Below, piece after piece: positions 16,560 through 27,377 of a DNA stretch of 64,000 nucleotides. A model generated the notes under the pieces. The model was not told where the DNA came from, searched no databases, and worked only from the letters and a program-made list of their open reading frames with translations. Source of the DNA: Cyanobacteria bacterium SIG29 (lineage in GTDB: Bacteria; Cyanobacteriota; Vampirovibrionia; Gastranaerophilales; Gastranaerophilaceae); NCBI GenBank assembly GCA_015152515.1, contig SUTV01000002.1:124001-188000 (forward strand), in the 5' to 3' direction. The position numbers and the translations under genes are program-made. How positions within the stretch are numbered: the stretch's first letter is position 1; each line of letters begins with the position of its first letter.

Positions 16560-18071
16560 TTAAAGAGTTTCTATGATATTTAAACCATTGAAAATTGCTT
16601 TTATATTAGCTTTAACGGTACTTTCATCACAAGCTCTAGAAATGATAGTTTGACCATCATTAGCTTTAAAGAACATAATACTCATAGCTTGAGCATCAGA
16701 ACCCATATTTAAAGCTTTTTGTTCGTAGTTTAAAAATTCGCAATTAAATCCTGCTTTTTGAATAGCTTTGATACAAGCATCGACTGGACCATTACCTGCA
16801 ACTTCAATATCATAGCTTTTATTATTATACATAAACAGAAGTTTGATATTTTCATTTTCAAGTTTTTCCATATTGCATAATTTAAATGGACCTTTAACAT
16901 TAAGAATATTGTTATAGTAAATATCAATAACATTTCTTGTAGAAAGTTCGCCAATTTTTTCGGCTTCTGCTTTAGCAATAGGTGCAATTCTTTGAGCTTC
17001 TTGAATAGAAATTGGATAACCAGCTTTTGTAATGATTTCAAAGATAGCAGTTTTGCCTGATTGAGATGTAAAACCAAGTTTTTCATCATCTTTTCTACCA
17101 ATAAGTGATGGGTGAATTGGTCTATATGCACCTTTTTCCATATCTTTGGTTTTTACTGCGCCATCTTGGTGAATACCGCTTCTATGTGCTAGTGCATCTG
17201 GTCCGATTAGGGCTGCTTTTTCGTATATTTTTACGCCAGACATTTCAGAAACTGTAAGTGCAGTTTCGTATATTTTGTCTAAATTTAAAGGAACATTTAC
17301 GCCAGAATTATGAAGTGCAATAGCAACTTCATACATATTTGTATTACCAGCTCTTTCACCTAAGCCATTTAAAGCACATTCTAATTGAACCGCTCCTGCA
17401 AAATAGCTTTCAACAGTAGCTGCAGTTGCCATACCTAAATCATTATGATTGTGAACCGCAATTGTAATATCTTTTGGTAATGCACTATAAACTTTTTCTA
17501 CTAAATCAACAAATTGTTTTGGTCTTGTTCTTTCAACTGTATTTGGTAAGTTAATGATAGTTGCACCGGCTTTAACAACTTCTTGTAGTGAGTCAATAAC
17601 ATAATCTATGTTTTCGTGACAGTCACCAAAATGTTCGACAGAAAATTGAATTTCGCCACGTTTTCCAATGGTTTTTTTAGCGAATTCTACAGCTTCAACG
17701 GCTATTTTTCTAACTTGTTCAGGAGTCTTATTTAATACATATTGCATATTAAATGGGCTCATTGCGATAAAAGTATGAATTCTTGGTTTATTAGCAGGTT
17801 CTATTGCTTGAGCAACTTTTATTATGTCTCCTTGAACAGCTCTTGCTAAACCTGAAATAACAATATTGTTTGGGGCAATTTGAGCTAGTCTAGAACAAGC
17901 TTCAAAATCCATGTCTGAAGCTGCTGAAAATCCCACTTCTACGCCTTGTACACCGAGTTCAACAAGCAGGTTAAATATAATTTCTTTTTCTAAAGTATTC
18001 CAGGGTTTTTTTAGTGATTGATTACCGTCTCTTAAAGTAATATCGTAAAAAAATGGTTGCCTTTTTGTCAT
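16560..18071 (-). CDS. leuA: 2-isopropylmalate synthase LeuA
   Basis: LeuA condenses acetyl-CoA with 2-oxoisovalerate, the first committed step of leucine synthesis. The HMGL-like barrel shows TLRDGNQSL near residue 12 and the metal-binding HNHNDLGMA. SGIHQDG follows the barrel, and the C-terminal allosteric domain contains GNGPVDACIKA. ATG 18071 is chosen: the protein then opens MTKRQPFFYDITLRDG, and a 20-residue upstream extension lacks a ribosome-binding site. At 503 residues it is typical. The allosteric domain implies leucine feedback. No other leu gene lies nearby. It is divergent from purB. Confidence 0.93.
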   Translation of the reverse strand: MTKRQPFFYDITLRDGNQSLKKPWNTLEKEIIFNLLVELGVQGVEVGFSAASDMDFEACSRLAQIAPNNIVISGLARAVQGDIIKVAQAIEPANKPRIHTFIAMSPFNMQYVLNKTPEQVRKIAVEAVEFAKKTIGKRGEIQFSVEHFGDCHENIDYVIDSLQEVVKAGATIINLPNTVERTRPKQFVDLVEKVYSALPKDITIAVHNHNDLGMATAATVESYFAGAVQLECALNGLGERAGNTNMYEVAIALHNSGVNVPLNLDKIYETALTVSEMSGVKIYEKAALIGPDALAHRSGIHQDGAVKTKDMEKGAYRPIHPSLIGRKDDEKLGFTSQSGKTAIFEIITKAGYPISIQEAQRIAPIAKAEAEKIGELSTRNVIDIYYNNILNVKGPFKLCNMEKLENENIKLLFMYNNKSYDIEVAGNGPVDACIKAIQKAGFNCEFLNYEQKALNMGSDAQAMSIMFFKANDGQTIISRACDESTVKANIKAIFNGLNIIETL

Positions 18072-18094
18072 TATGTTCTGCCTTTGCTTATTTC

Positions 18095-18123
18095 TTGAAC
18101 TCTTATTGGTGTTATTGTAAAAT
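18095..18123 (+). promoter_or_regulatory. Predicted sigma-70 promoter for purB
   Basis: TTGAAC (18095-18100), a 17-nt spacer and TAAAAT (18118-18123) lie just upstream of purB, followed by an AAAAGGGA ribosome-binding site before ATG 18148. Confidence 0.6.
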
Positions 18124-18147
18124 AAAATCATAGAAAAGGGAAGAATT

Positions 18148-19440
18148 ATGATTGAAAGATATTCAAGAGAAGAAATGAAACAAATTTGGGAGTTAAATTC
18201 TAAATTTAAATATTATCTTGATGTTGAGTTGGCTGTTTGTAAGGCATATAACCAAGCCGGTCAAATTCCAAATGAAGCATTAGAACAAATCTTGAAAAAA
18301 GCCGATTTTTCGGTTGAAAGAATAGATGAGATTGAATCTCAAGTTCATCATGATGTTATCGCTTTTCTTACAAATGTTAATGAAAATGTTGGAGAAAATT
18401 CTCGATATATTCATATGGGAATGACAAGTTCTGATGTTATAGATACTGCTTTAGCTCTTCAAATGAGAGATGCTGGCAAATTAATTTTAAATGATTTAGA
18501 TGCTTTGATTGAGACTTTAAGACAAAAAGCAAAAGAACATAAACAAACAATTTGTATTGGTCGTTCACACGGAGTTCACGCAGAACCAATGACATTTGGT
18601 GTTAAATTGTGTGGTTGGATTGATTTAATTGAACGCAATAAAAGAAATTTTGAAAAAGCATTGGAAGAAGCCCGAATTGGTCAGATTTCTGGACCAGTTG
18701 GAACATATAGTAATATAAGCCCAGAAATTGAAAAACAAACTTGTGAGATTTTAGGGTTAAAACCTGCTAAATTTTCGACTCAAGTAATAGCTAGAGATAT
18801 TCATTCTCAATATCTTCAGGCTTTAGCATTAATTGCTTCTGTTATTGAACAAATTGCTGTTGAATTAAGACATCTTCAAAGAACGGAAGTGCTTGAAGTG
18901 GAAGAAGGCTTTGCAAAAGGACAAAAAGGTTCATCAGCTATGCCACATAAAAAGAACCCAATATCAGGTGAAAATTTATCAGGTTTAGCAAGGGTGGTTC
19001 GTTCTAACTCTATTGCTTCAATGGAAAATATTGCACTTTGGCACGAAAGAGATATTTCTCACAGTTCAGCAGAAAGAATTATTTTCCCTGATTCAACTAT
19101 TTTGGTTGATTATATGCTTTCTAGATTAGAAAAAACAATCAAAAATTTAGTTGTACATAAAGATAATATGCTTAAAAATACCAATCTTTTCGGTGGAATA
19201 GTGTTTTCTCAAAAAGTATTATTGACTCTTTGCGATAAAGGAATGTTGAGAGAAGATGCTTATAAATTAGTGCAAAGAAATGCGCTTGATGCTTTTAATA
19301 ATGATGGAAATTTTTTAGAAAATCTATTGAAAGATGCCGAAATTTTGGCGCATTTAACTGTTGAAGAAATTAAAGCATGTTTTGATATTGAAGATTATTT
19401 GAAAAATATTGAACAAATTTATAAAAGGTTTGATGTATAG
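18148..19440 (+). CDS. purB: Adenylosuccinate lyase PurB
   Basis: PurB acts twice in purine synthesis, splitting SAICAR to AICAR and adenylosuccinate to AMP, each with release of fumarate. The 430 residues carry the fumarase/aspartase signature GSSAMPHKKNP, the catalytic region GRSHGVHAEP, and MGMTSSDV. The N-terminal MIERYSREEMKQIW is typical of the Gram-positive/cyanobacterial PurB type. The strong ribosome-binding site AAAAGGGA and the promoter above support the start. The TAG stop is followed by 22 more open in-frame codons. Confidence 0.97.
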   Translation: MIERYSREEMKQIWELNSKFKYYLDVELAVCKAYNQAGQIPNEALEQILKKADFSVERIDEIESQVHHDVIAFLTNVNENVGENSRYIHMGMTSSDVIDTALALQMRDAGKLILNDLDALIETLRQKAKEHKQTICIGRSHGVHAEPMTFGVKLCGWIDLIERNKRNFEKALEEARIGQISGPVGTYSNISPEIEKQTCEILGLKPAKFSTQVIARDIHSQYLQALALIASVIEQIAVELRHLQRTEVLEVEEGFAKGQKGSSAMPHKKNPISGENLSGLARVVRSNSIASMENIALWHERDISHSSAERIIFPDSTILVDYMLSRLEKTIKNLVVHKDNMLKNTNLFGGIVFSQKVLLTLCDKGMLREDAYKLVQRNALDAFNNDGNFLENLLKDAEILAHLTVEEIKACFDIEDYLKNIEQIYKRFDV

Positions 19441-19754
19441 AATAAAAAAATTGGTAAATTTTCTAAATTTAAAAAATTAGAAAAAGAAGAATCTTTCAAA
19501 AAAGAGTAATTGTTTATTAAAAAATAAGAAACTTTTGACATGTTAAGAAAAATTTACAAAATAGCGAAGAATTCCTAAAATTCGGTATTTTGAGAAACTA
19601 AACTATGGCTGTATAATTCGTATTATTAAAAAAACAATTTAGTAAATTCAAATAAAAAGTGCCAAAAAACATAAATTACATGGGAAAAACGCTTGATTTG
19701 AAAAATTTAACATGTAACATAGTTATATTGGTTAATCATAAAATGAGGAAATAA
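19441..19754 (+). promoter_or_regulatory. Intergenic region with promoter and leader of the infA-rpsI operon
   Basis: This 314-nt gap holds a strong predicted promoter: TTGAGA (19590-19595), 16-nt spacer, TATAAT (19612-19617). A transcript from it would have a leader of about 130 nt before infA, long enough for control by a ribosomal protein, though I cannot draw a convincing conserved structure. A second TTGACA at 19535-19540 has only a poor -10 partner. No gene is seen. Confidence 0.65.
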
Positions 19755-19970
19755 ATGTCAAAAGACGTAATTGAATTTGAAGGTACGATTATAGAATCAC
19801 TACCGAACGCAATGTTTCAAGTAGAACTTGAAAACGGGCATGAAATATTAGCTCACATTTCAGGAAAAATAAGAAAAAATTTCATAAAAATTTTACCAGG
19901 CGACAAGGTAAAAGTTGAAATGACACCATATGATTTAACAAGAGGTCGCATTACTTACAGACTTAAATAA
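19755..19970 (+). CDS. infA: Translation initiation factor IF-1
   Basis: The 71-residue protein is a single OB-fold S1 domain; the family motifs ALPNAMF-like ([14 protein letters not shown]), [11 protein letters not shown] and [11 protein letters not shown] are intact. IF-1 binds the 30S A site during initiation. It is the first gene of the ribosomal operon, followed 20 nt later by rpmJ. Unlike many family members it opens [10 protein letters not shown], the normal form in Gram-positives and Cyanobacteria. Ribosome-binding site GAGGAA. Confidence 0.98.
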   Translation: MSKDVIEFEGTIIESLPNAMFQVELENGHEILAHISGKIRKNFIKILPGDKVKVEMTPYDLTRGRITYRLK

Positions 19971-19990
19971 GCAAAGAAAAGGAAAATAAA

Positions 19991-20104
19991 ATGAAAGTAA
20001 GAGCTTCAGTAAAACCACTTTGTGATAAATGCAAAGTAATTAAAAGAAAAGGAAGAGTAGCAGTTATTTGTGAAAATCCAAAACACAAACAAAGACAAGG
20101 TTAA
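19991..20104 (+). CDS. rpmJ: 50S ribosomal protein L36
   Basis: A 37-residue protein, [20 protein letters not shown] and on to HKQRQG, with the zinc-ribbon ligands CDKC (Cys11, Cys14), Cys27 and His32. This is the zinc-binding C+ form, complete at the usual length. AAAGGAAA precedes the ATG. It lies between infA and rpsM, the usual place. Confidence 0.98.
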   Translation: MKVRASVKPLCDKCKVIKRKGRVAVICENPKHKQRQG

Positions 20105-20126
20105 TTGATTAAATAAAGGAGAAACA

Positions 20127-20492
20127 ATGGCAAGACTTGCTGGGGTAGATTTACCTCGTAACAAAAGAATGATAATTGCATTAACCTATATCTACGGAAT
20201 AGGACCTGCAAGAAGTGCAAAGATATTGGCAGCTTGTAATATATCTGAAGATTTAAGAACAGATGATTTAACAGAAGACCATATCAGAGCATTAAGAGAA
20301 GAAATCTCTAAATACACAATCGAAGGTGATTTAAGAAGAGAAGAATCTTTAAACATCAAAAGATTAAGTGAAATTAACTCATACAGAGGAATGCGTCACA
20401 GACGTAAACTTCCAGTAAGAGGACAAAGAACAAAAACAAACGCAAGAACAAGACGCGGTAAAAAATCAGGCCCAATCGCCAACAAGAAATAA
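20127..20492 (+). CDS. rpsM: 30S ribosomal protein S13
   Basis: 121 residues, opening [15 protein letters not shown] with the helix-hairpin motif [10 protein letters not shown] and the basic tail ending in [13 protein letters not shown]13 sits in the head of the 30S subunit and bridges to the 50S. AAGGAG lies 7 nt before the ATG. Confidence 0.99.
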   Translation: MARLAGVDLPRNKRMIIALTYIYGIGPARSAKILAACNISEDLRTDDLTEDHIRALREEISKYTIEGDLRREESLNIKRLSEINSYRGMRHRRKLPVRGQRTKTNARTRRGKKSGPIANKK

Positions 20493-20511
20493 TTAAGGAG
20501 TAATATAAACA

Positions 20512-20898
20512 ATGGCTAGACCGGTAAAAACTAAAAAGAAAGAGAAAAAGAATGTATTACAAGGTGTTGTACATATTCAGTCAACATTCAACAATACAAT
20601 CGTAACTTCAACAGATACCCAAGGTAATGCTATTGCTTGGGCTTCTGCAGGTGGCTGTGGATTTAAGGGTGCAAGAAAAGGTACTCCATTTGCAGCGCAA
20701 TCAGCAGCAGAAAAGGTTGCTAAACAATCTATAGATCAAGGCATGAAAAAAGTTGAAGTTTATATAAAAGGACCTGGTTCAGGCAGAGAAACAGCTATCA
20801 GAGCTATTCAAGCAGCTGGACTAGAAATCACTTTAATTAAGGACGTTACACCAATCCCACATAACGGTTGCCGTCCACCAAAGAAACGTAGAGTATAA
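20512..20898 (+). CDS. rpsK: 30S ribosomal protein S11
   Basis: 128 residues with the S11 motifs [19 protein letters not shown] and [15 protein letters not shown] at the C-terminus. S11 is part of the 30S platform. It follows rpsM by 19 nt with AAGGAG upstream. Confidence 0.99.
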   Translation: MARPVKTKKKEKKNVLQGVVHIQSTFNNTIVTSTDTQGNAIAWASAGGCGFKGARKGTPFAAQSAAEKVAKQSIDQGMKKVEVYIKGPGSGRETAIRAIQAAGLEITLIKDVTPIPHNGCRPPKKRRV

Positions 20899-20922
20899 CA
20901 AAAGAACGTAAGGAGTCATAAA

Positions 20923-21525
20923 TTGGCTAAGTATACAGGACCATCAAATAAATTATATCGTAACTATGGCGTTACTGATTTATCAAATAGAAAGTTGGTT
21001 TCTTCATTAAGACAAAATGCTTCTGGTCAGCATGGCGCAGTAAGAAAAAAACTTTCTGATTACGCTTTACACTTAAACGAAAAACAAAAAATTCGTTTAA
21101 CATATTTAGTAAGCGAAAAACAATTCGTTAGATATTACAACGAAGCAAACAGAAGAAAAGGTGTTACAGGCACTATTCTTTTACAATTATTAGAATCTAG
21201 ATTAGATAACATCGTATTTAGAACTGGTTTTGCAGTTACTAGAAAACAAGCTAGACAAATCGTTGGTCACGGTCATGTTTTAGTAAACGGCAGAAGAGTA
21301 GATATCCCATCATTCTTAGTAAAACCTGGCGATGTAATCACTTTCAAAGCAAACAGCAGCGAATTCGTTAAAACAGTTGTTTCATCAATTGATATGGCTA
21401 TCGCTCCTGCTTGGATGACAATTGATAAAGAAGCTTTAAAAGTTACTTTTGATAGAATCCCAGAAAGAGAAGAATTAGACCCAGAACTAAAAGAAAATCT
21501 TGTAATCGAGTTTTATTCTAAATAA
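20923..21525 (+). CDS. rpsD: 30S ribosomal protein S4 (TTG start)
   Basis: S4 is a primary 16S rRNA binder and, in many bacteria, autoregulates its operon. The 200-residue protein includes the S4 RNA-binding domain (LESRLDNIVFRTGFAVTRKQ, then VNGRRVDIPSFLVKPGD). It starts at a TTG; AAGGAG 6 nt upstream and MAKYTGPSNKLYRNYG as the expected N-terminus support that codon. It lacks the N-terminal zinc-binding Cys motif of some S4 proteins. Its place between rpsK and rpoA is the E. coli-type order; many Cyanobacteria have moved rpsD elsewhere. Confidence 0.98.
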   Translation: MAKYTGPSNKLYRNYGVTDLSNRKLVSSLRQNASGQHGAVRKKLSDYALHLNEKQKIRLTYLVSEKQFVRYYNEANRRKGVTGTILLQLLESRLDNIVFRTGFAVTRKQARQIVGHGHVLVNGRRVDIPSFLVKPGDVITFKANSSEFVKTVVSSIDMAIAPAWMTIDKEALKVTFDRIPEREELDPELKENLVIEFYSK

Positions 21526-21543
21526 TTGTAGGAGATATTAATA

Positions 21544-22521
21544 ATGGAATTGAAAATTAAATGTATAAATACAACAACCAGTTCAGATGGTTCTCAATAC
21601 GGTAAATTCGTAGTTGAACCATTAGAAAAAGGATTTGGTCAAACAGTTGGTAACGCTTTAAGAAGAGTTTTATTATCTTCTTTAGAAGGCGCAGCTGCTA
21701 CTTCTATCAGAATTGAAGGTATTACACACGAATATACATCAATTCCAGGTATCGTTGAAGATGCAATCGATATTATGTTGAATTTAAAAGGTTTAACAGT
21801 TAAAACTGAAGATAAAGACCCTCAACATTTAAGATTAGACATCGACAGACCTGGACCAGTACTTGCAAGCGATTTGCAATTACCAGCTGGTGTTAAAGTT
21901 GTAAATCCTGATTGGTTAATTTGTACAATCTCTGAAGGCGGAAGCATTTCTGCAGATATTACTGTTGAAACAGGAAAAGGCTACAGAACAGTTGACGTTT
22001 TAAAAGAAAATAAAGGTAATATTCCAATCGATTTATTACCAATTGATGCAACATTTATGCCAATTAAAAGAGTTAGCTACAACGTTGAAAACACACGTGT
22101 TGGCGACGTTATCGATTATGATAAGTTAGTTCTTGAAATTTGGTCAAATGGTAGCATTGATGTAAGCAGTGCTTTAAGCCAAGCTGCTAATTTATTAATT
22201 GAACACTTTATGCAAATTGCTTCTATCACAGGACAACCTGCAGTTCTTCCTAACGCACATGTTATTGAAGAAGAAGTAGAAGAAGTGCAAACTCCAAGTA
22301 TTTCAATTGAAGATTTAGAATTATCAGTTAGAGCTTATAACTGTTTAAAAAGAGCAAGCATTAATTCTTTAGCAGAATTATTGAAAAAATCAGAACATGA
22401 TTTATTAAACATTAAAAACTTTGGTAAAAAATCTTCTGATGAAGTAATCGAAAAATTACACCAAGTAGGTTTGGAACTTCAACCAAATCCAGAAGGTGTA
22501 GATCTTGAAGAACTAGTATAA
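21544..22521 (+). CDS. rpoA: DNA-directed RNA polymerase subunit alpha
   Basis: 325 residues. The N-terminal domain holds GFGQTVGNALRRVLLSSLEG (dimerisation and beta binding). An acidic linker (about 240-255) leads to the C-terminal domain, with ELSVRAYNCLKRASINSLAE and IKNFGKKSSDEV, which contacts UP elements and activators. It follows rpsD in the operon. Confidence 0.99.
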   Translation: MELKIKCINTTTSSDGSQYGKFVVEPLEKGFGQTVGNALRRVLLSSLEGAAATSIRIEGITHEYTSIPGIVEDAIDIMLNLKGLTVKTEDKDPQHLRLDIDRPGPVLASDLQLPAGVKVVNPDWLICTISEGGSISADITVETGKGYRTVDVLKENKGNIPIDLLPIDATFMPIKRVSYNVENTRVGDVIDYDKLVLEIWSNGSIDVSSALSQAANLLIEHFMQIASITGQPAVLPNAHVIEEEVEEVQTPSISIEDLELSVRAYNCLKRASINSLAELLKKSEHDLLNIKNFGKKSSDEVIEKLHQVGLELQPNPEGVDLEELV

Positions 22522-22540
22522 TTACAAAAGGACAAATAAA

Positions 22541-22969
22541 ATGAGACACCAATGCAACAGAAACAGACTTGGCAGACCTCAAGACCAAAGAAAAGCTTTA
22601 TTACGTTCTTTGGCTACCGAGTTGTTCTTACATGGCGAAATCAAAACAACAATTTCTAGAGCAAAAGCTTTAAAACCTTATGCTGAAGAAATTATTACTC
22701 TTGCTAAAAGAGGCGATTTACACGCTAGAAGACAAGCTGCTAAATTCATCTTTGATGTTGAAACATCAAAGTTCGTTGATAGCCAAACAGGTGAAGTTTT
22801 TGCAGAATTGCAAGAAGGTAAAAAATTAATCCCTCAAACAGTTTTAAGAAAATTATTCTCTGAAATTGGTAAACAATATGAAAACAGAAATGGTGGATAT
22901 ACAAGAATCTACCACTTACCACCAAGACGTGGTGATGCTACTGAAATGGCTTTAATCCAATTAGTATAA
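22541..22969 (+). CDS. rplQ: 50S ribosomal protein L17
   Basis: The protein is recognised by its opening MRHQCNRNRLGRPQDQRKAL and the motif ATELFLHGEIKTT. At 142 residues it is longer than the usual 116-130 because of an insert around residues 75-95 (VETSKFVDSQTGEVFAELQE). Its stop overlaps the truA start by 1 nt, so the two are coupled. Confidence 0.98.
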   Translation: MRHQCNRNRLGRPQDQRKALLRSLATELFLHGEIKTTISRAKALKPYAEEIITLAKRGDLHARRQAAKFIFDVETSKFVDSQTGEVFAELQEGKKLIPQTVLRKLFSEIGKQYENRNGGYTRIYHLPPRRGDATEMALIQLV

Positions 22970-23748
22970 TGCAACGTTACTTATTGGTATTAGAGTATAT
23001 CGGTACAGAGTATATGGGAAGCCAAAAGCAACCCAACAAAATGCCTAATAGTAATAAACCTGTTATAACAATTCAGGATGAACTAGAAAAAGCAATCAGC
23101 ACATTGACAAAAACAAAAACCAAAACAATATTTTCAGGCAGAACCGATGCCGGAGTTCATGCAAAAGGACAAACTGCTCATTTTGAGACAGAGCTTGAAC
23201 TAAATCCGAGTAAGTTCGTTAATTCATTAAACGGTATTCTTCCGAATACAATTAGCGTTAAGGAATTAAAAAAAGTCGAGAAAAGATTCCACGCGCAGAA
23301 AAGTGCGCGATATAGACACTATAGATATTCTATTGTGAATAGAGTGCAACGAAGTGCGTGGGATTCACATTGTTTGTTAGTTAGATTTCCTTTAGATGTT
23401 GAAAGAATGAATAAAGCTTTAAGTTATCTAATAGGAGAGCATGATTTTACTTCTTTTAAAAAAGTAAGAACATCAAATCCAGCTAAAATTTGTAATATGA
23501 TACAGGCAAAAGCTACTCGTGAGGGTGATTTTGTTTATATTGATTTTATTGCAGATAGGTTTTTGTACAATATGATCAGATTGATCGTCGGAACTCTCCT
23601 TATGATGGAAAGAAATTCTTTAGCCCCCGAGACACTTAAAGAAATTCTTGAAGCACGGGATATAACAAAAGCAGGTTCGACCATAAGCCCAGAAGGCTTA
23701 ACATTAGTAGAAGTAATTTACAATAATATAAATGGAGAAAGCAAATGA
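22969..23748 (+). CDS. truA: tRNA pseudouridine(38-40) synthase TruA
   Basis: TruA makes pseudouridine at positions 38-40 of the tRNA anticodon arm. The catalytic Asp lies in [23 protein letters not shown] and [11 protein letters not shown] are further family motifs. At 259 residues it is complete. It overlaps rplQ by 1 nt and rplM by 4 nt, the rplQ-truA-rplM-rpsI order common to Cyanobacteria and Firmicutes. Confidence 0.98.
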   Translation: MQRYLLVLEYIGTEYMGSQKQPNKMPNSNKPVITIQDELEKAISTLTKTKTKTIFSGRTDAGVHAKGQTAHFETELELNPSKFVNSLNGILPNTISVKELKKVEKRFHAQKSARYRHYRYSIVNRVQRSAWDSHCLLVRFPLDVERMNKALSYLIGEHDFTSFKKVRTSNPAKICNMIQAKATREGDFVYIDFIADRFLYNMIRLIVGTLLMMERNSLAPETLKEILEARDITKAGSTISPEGLTLVEVIYNNINGESK

Positions 23749-24185
23749 AAACTTATTCAGCTAAACCTCTAGAAGTTGAAAGAAAGTGGTATCTAATCGA
23801 TGCTGAAGGTCAAACTTTAGGTAGATTAGCAGTATTAGCCGCTAACCTTTTAAGAGGAAAGCACAAACCTCAATTTACTCCAAACGTAGATACTGGTGAT
23901 TTCGTTATTATCATCAACGCTGAAAAAATCTGCGTTTCAGGTAAAAAAGAAACAGACAAAATGTACTATCACCATACTGGTTACCCAGGTGGTTTAAAAT
24001 CAGCATCATTCAAAGAATTAATGGAAAAAGATGCTACATTAGCTTTAGAAAAAGCTATTAAAGGTATGTTACCACACAATACTTTAGGTCAAGAACAATT
24101 CAACAAGTTAAAAGTATATGCTGGCGCTGAACATCCACACGCTGCTCAAAAACCTGTTGTTTATACAGAAGTGGAGGCTAAATAA
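23745..24185 (+). CDS. rplM: 50S ribosomal protein L13
   Basis: 146 residues with the L13 signatures [28 protein letters not shown] and [10 protein letters not shown]. It binds 23S rRNA early in 50S assembly. It overlaps truA by 4 nt and rpsI by 1 nt. Confidence 0.99.
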   Translation: MKTYSAKPLEVERKWYLIDAEGQTLGRLAVLAANLLRGKHKPQFTPNVDTGDFVIIINAEKICVSGKKETDKMYYHHTGYPGGLKSASFKELMEKDATLALEKAIKGMLPHNTLGQEQFNKLKVYAGAEHPHAAQKPVVYTEVEAK

Positions 24186-24580
24186 TGGCAGATAAAGAAA
24201 TTATGGCTACAGGTAGAAGAAAAACTGCAATTGCTGTAGTAAAACTTGTAAAAGGTAAAGGCAGAGTTTTCGTTAACGGAAAAACATTTGATGCTTATTT
24301 TGGCAACAGAGCTGCTTTAGAAATGATGGTTTATAGACCTTTAGCATTAACAGATAACCAAGAAAACTTTGACGTTAAAGTTAAAGCTGTTGGTGGTGGT
24401 GTTAGCGCTCAAGCTGGTGCTATTAAGCATGGTATTTCAAGAGCTTTAGTTAAATATAATGAAGAATATAAAGCAGTTCTTAAAGCTGAAGGTTTATTAA
24501 CAAGAGATGCTCGTGTTAAAGAACGTAAAAAATATGGTCGTAAAAGAGCTAGAAAAAGATTCCAATTCTCTAAACGTTAA
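24185..24580 (+). CDS. rpsI: 30S ribosomal protein S9
   Basis: 131 residues with the motifs GRRKTAIAVVKL, GGGVSAQAGAIKHGISRAL and the C-terminal KKYGRKRARKRFQFSKR, whose last Lys-Arg reaches the P-site tRNA. It is the last gene of the ribosomal operon and is followed by a strong terminator. Confidence 0.99.
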   Translation: MADKEIMATGRRKTAIAVVKLVKGKGRVFVNGKTFDAYFGNRAALEMMVYRPLALTDNQENFDVKVKAVGGGVSAQAGAIKHGISRALVKYNEEYKAVLKAEGLLTRDARVKERKKYGRKRARKRFQFSKR

Positions 24581-24600
24581 TATTCAATCAAATATCAAAA

Positions 24601-24632
24601 AGAACCTCTGTTATCAGGGGTTCTTTTTTTTA
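24601..24632 (+). terminator. Rho-independent terminator after rpsI
   Basis: AGAACCTCTG and CAGGGGTTCT form a 10-bp stem with one G-U pair around a TTAT loop, followed by at least eight T. It ends the infA-rpsI transcript. Confidence 0.95.
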
Positions 24633-24640
24633 ATATTATT

Positions 24641-24669
24641 TTTACAAAATCACTTTATAATTGTATAAT
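24641..24669 (+). promoter_or_regulatory. Predicted sigma-70 promoter for atpD-atpC
   Basis: TTTACA (24641-24646), a 17-nt spacer and TATAAT (24664-24669), with about 27 nt of leader before atpD. It lies just past the rpsI terminator, so atpDC forms its own unit. Confidence 0.75.
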
Positions 24670-24699
24670 AATATTATTGGTAAATAGGGAAACAGGTGA

Positions 24700-26109
<1,410 letters not shown>

Positions 26110-26115
26110 GTAATT

Positions 26116-26523
26116 ATGAGCGAATTGAAAATACATTTAAAAATAATAACTCCTGAACGCATTGTTTTTGAAGATGATGTTGATTCTATCGTTGCACAAG
26201 GTGTAAAAGGTAGTTTTGGAGTTTATCCAAATCATATTCCATTTATGTCTGCATTGGCTGTTGATACGGCAAAGGCTGTAAAAAATGGTGAAGAAATTGT
26301 ATTTTCAATAATTGGTGGTGCTTTTCAGTTTAAAAATAATGAGGCTATTATTTTGACTGAGGTTGCTGAAAAAGGTTCAGATATTGATACAGCTAGGGCA
26401 GAGTTGGCAAAAGAACGCGCTGAAGCTAAATTAGTAGATGCTGAAACTCAAAGAGATATAAAGCTTGCTAATATGGCTATTGCTAAAGCTATGGCGAGAT
26501 TAAAAGCTGCTTCTAAAAGGTAA
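26116..26523 (+). CDS. atpC: ATP synthase F1 subunit epsilon
   Basis: 135 residues: the N-terminal beta sandwich (LKIITPERIVFEDDVDSIVA, SFGVYPNHIPFM) and a C-terminal Ala/Lys-rich helical hairpin (about 90-135) that can brake the rotor. It starts 6 nt after atpD. The next gene begins 6 nt later, so a DUF1796 gene appears to sit in the same transcript. Confidence 0.97.
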   Translation: MSELKIHLKIITPERIVFEDDVDSIVAQGVKGSFGVYPNHIPFMSALAVDTAKAVKNGEEIVFSIIGGAFQFKNNEAIILTEVAEKGSDIDTARAELAKERAEAKLVDAETQRDIKLANMAIAKAMARLKAASKR

Positions 26524-26529
26524 ATTTTC

Positions 26530-27313
26530 ATGCAAAATGGTAAAAAAAGAAAATTTGATTTGGTTTTTAGCATTGGGCATCGTTGTTTTACGTCTTTAAT
26601 GTTGAGACAAAATAATTTACAGGTTGCATCATTTCCTTTTGATTGGCTATTAAATACTGAATACAAACAAAGTATGGAATTTCTATGTAATAATTTTAAA
26701 GATTTTTTAAATAAAGAAGATTTAGAATTGGCTGAAAATGAGGGTAATGAATTTCATGATACATATAAAAATAAGCGAAATAAATTTAGCTTAGTTCATG
26801 ATTTTCCCGTAAGTGTTGATTTTGACAAACAGTTTGAACTTGTAAAAGCAAAATATACAAAAAGAGCTATGCGTTTAATTGAAAAAATCAAAGCATCTAA
26901 AACAGTGTTATTATTGTATTCAGCGCCATCTACCCCCCCCCTATAAAAAATCCTTTAATGACATAATAAGTGATACAGAAGATATGATTCCAAAATTAAA
27001 GGAAGTATTTCCTAATACTGAATTTAGTTTTATGTATGTTAGTCCAGCTTTAGGTAAAGGTTTTTATTATTTAAATAATGATTTAAATTTAGAAATTATT
27101 GAAAAACCGCCTATCGAAAGACATAAAAAGATAAAAATTTTAGGAATTAGTTTTTCAATTAAAACAAACGAAGCACCAGAGAGTTTACAGTGTTGTTGTT
27201 TAAATAAAACTTTTAAAGAAAAGATAGATAATGTATTGTATTGGCTTGGAAAGTATGGAAGACGACTTTTGCCAAAAAAATTAAAATCATATTTTGCTGA
27301 AAGAAAATATTAA
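26530..27313 (+). pseudogene. DUF1796 papain-like cysteine peptidase-family gene, frameshifted at a nine-C run (possibly phase-variable)
   Basis: The first frame (26530-26946) opens with the DUF1796 signature: SIGHRCFTSLML (candidate nucleophile Cys19), ASFPFDWLL (33-41) and SLVHDFP (His90, Asp91), then ends just after a run of nine C. The other frame continues the same protein (YKKSFNDIISDTEDMIPKLK and on to the stop at 27313). With eight C the two join into one protein of about 260 residues; the present nine C give a truncated 138-residue product. Poly-C runs this long are rare in such AT-rich DNA and are classic slippage sites. DUF1796 proteins are often found near glycan or surface loci; their substrate is unknown. 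A sequencing or assembly error is the main alternative. Confidence 0.8.
26933..26941 (+). repeat. Homopolymeric C9 tract (candidate contingency repeat)
   Basis: Nine consecutive C lie inside the DUF1796 coding region. Losing one C restores the frame; gaining one does not. It is the only C or G run of this length I noticed in the window. Confidence 0.9.
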
Positions 27314-27377
27314 ATTATACATAAATAATATTATAGATATTTTTTGATTTTAAATTTTCTTTGCAGCCATATATGGA

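Noticed and set aside
19441-19509. 22 open codons in frame after the purB TAG stop, considered as stop-codon readthrough or a decayed extension
   Set aside because: PurB is already full length at 430 residues; the Lys-rich run is expected by chance in AT-rich DNA.
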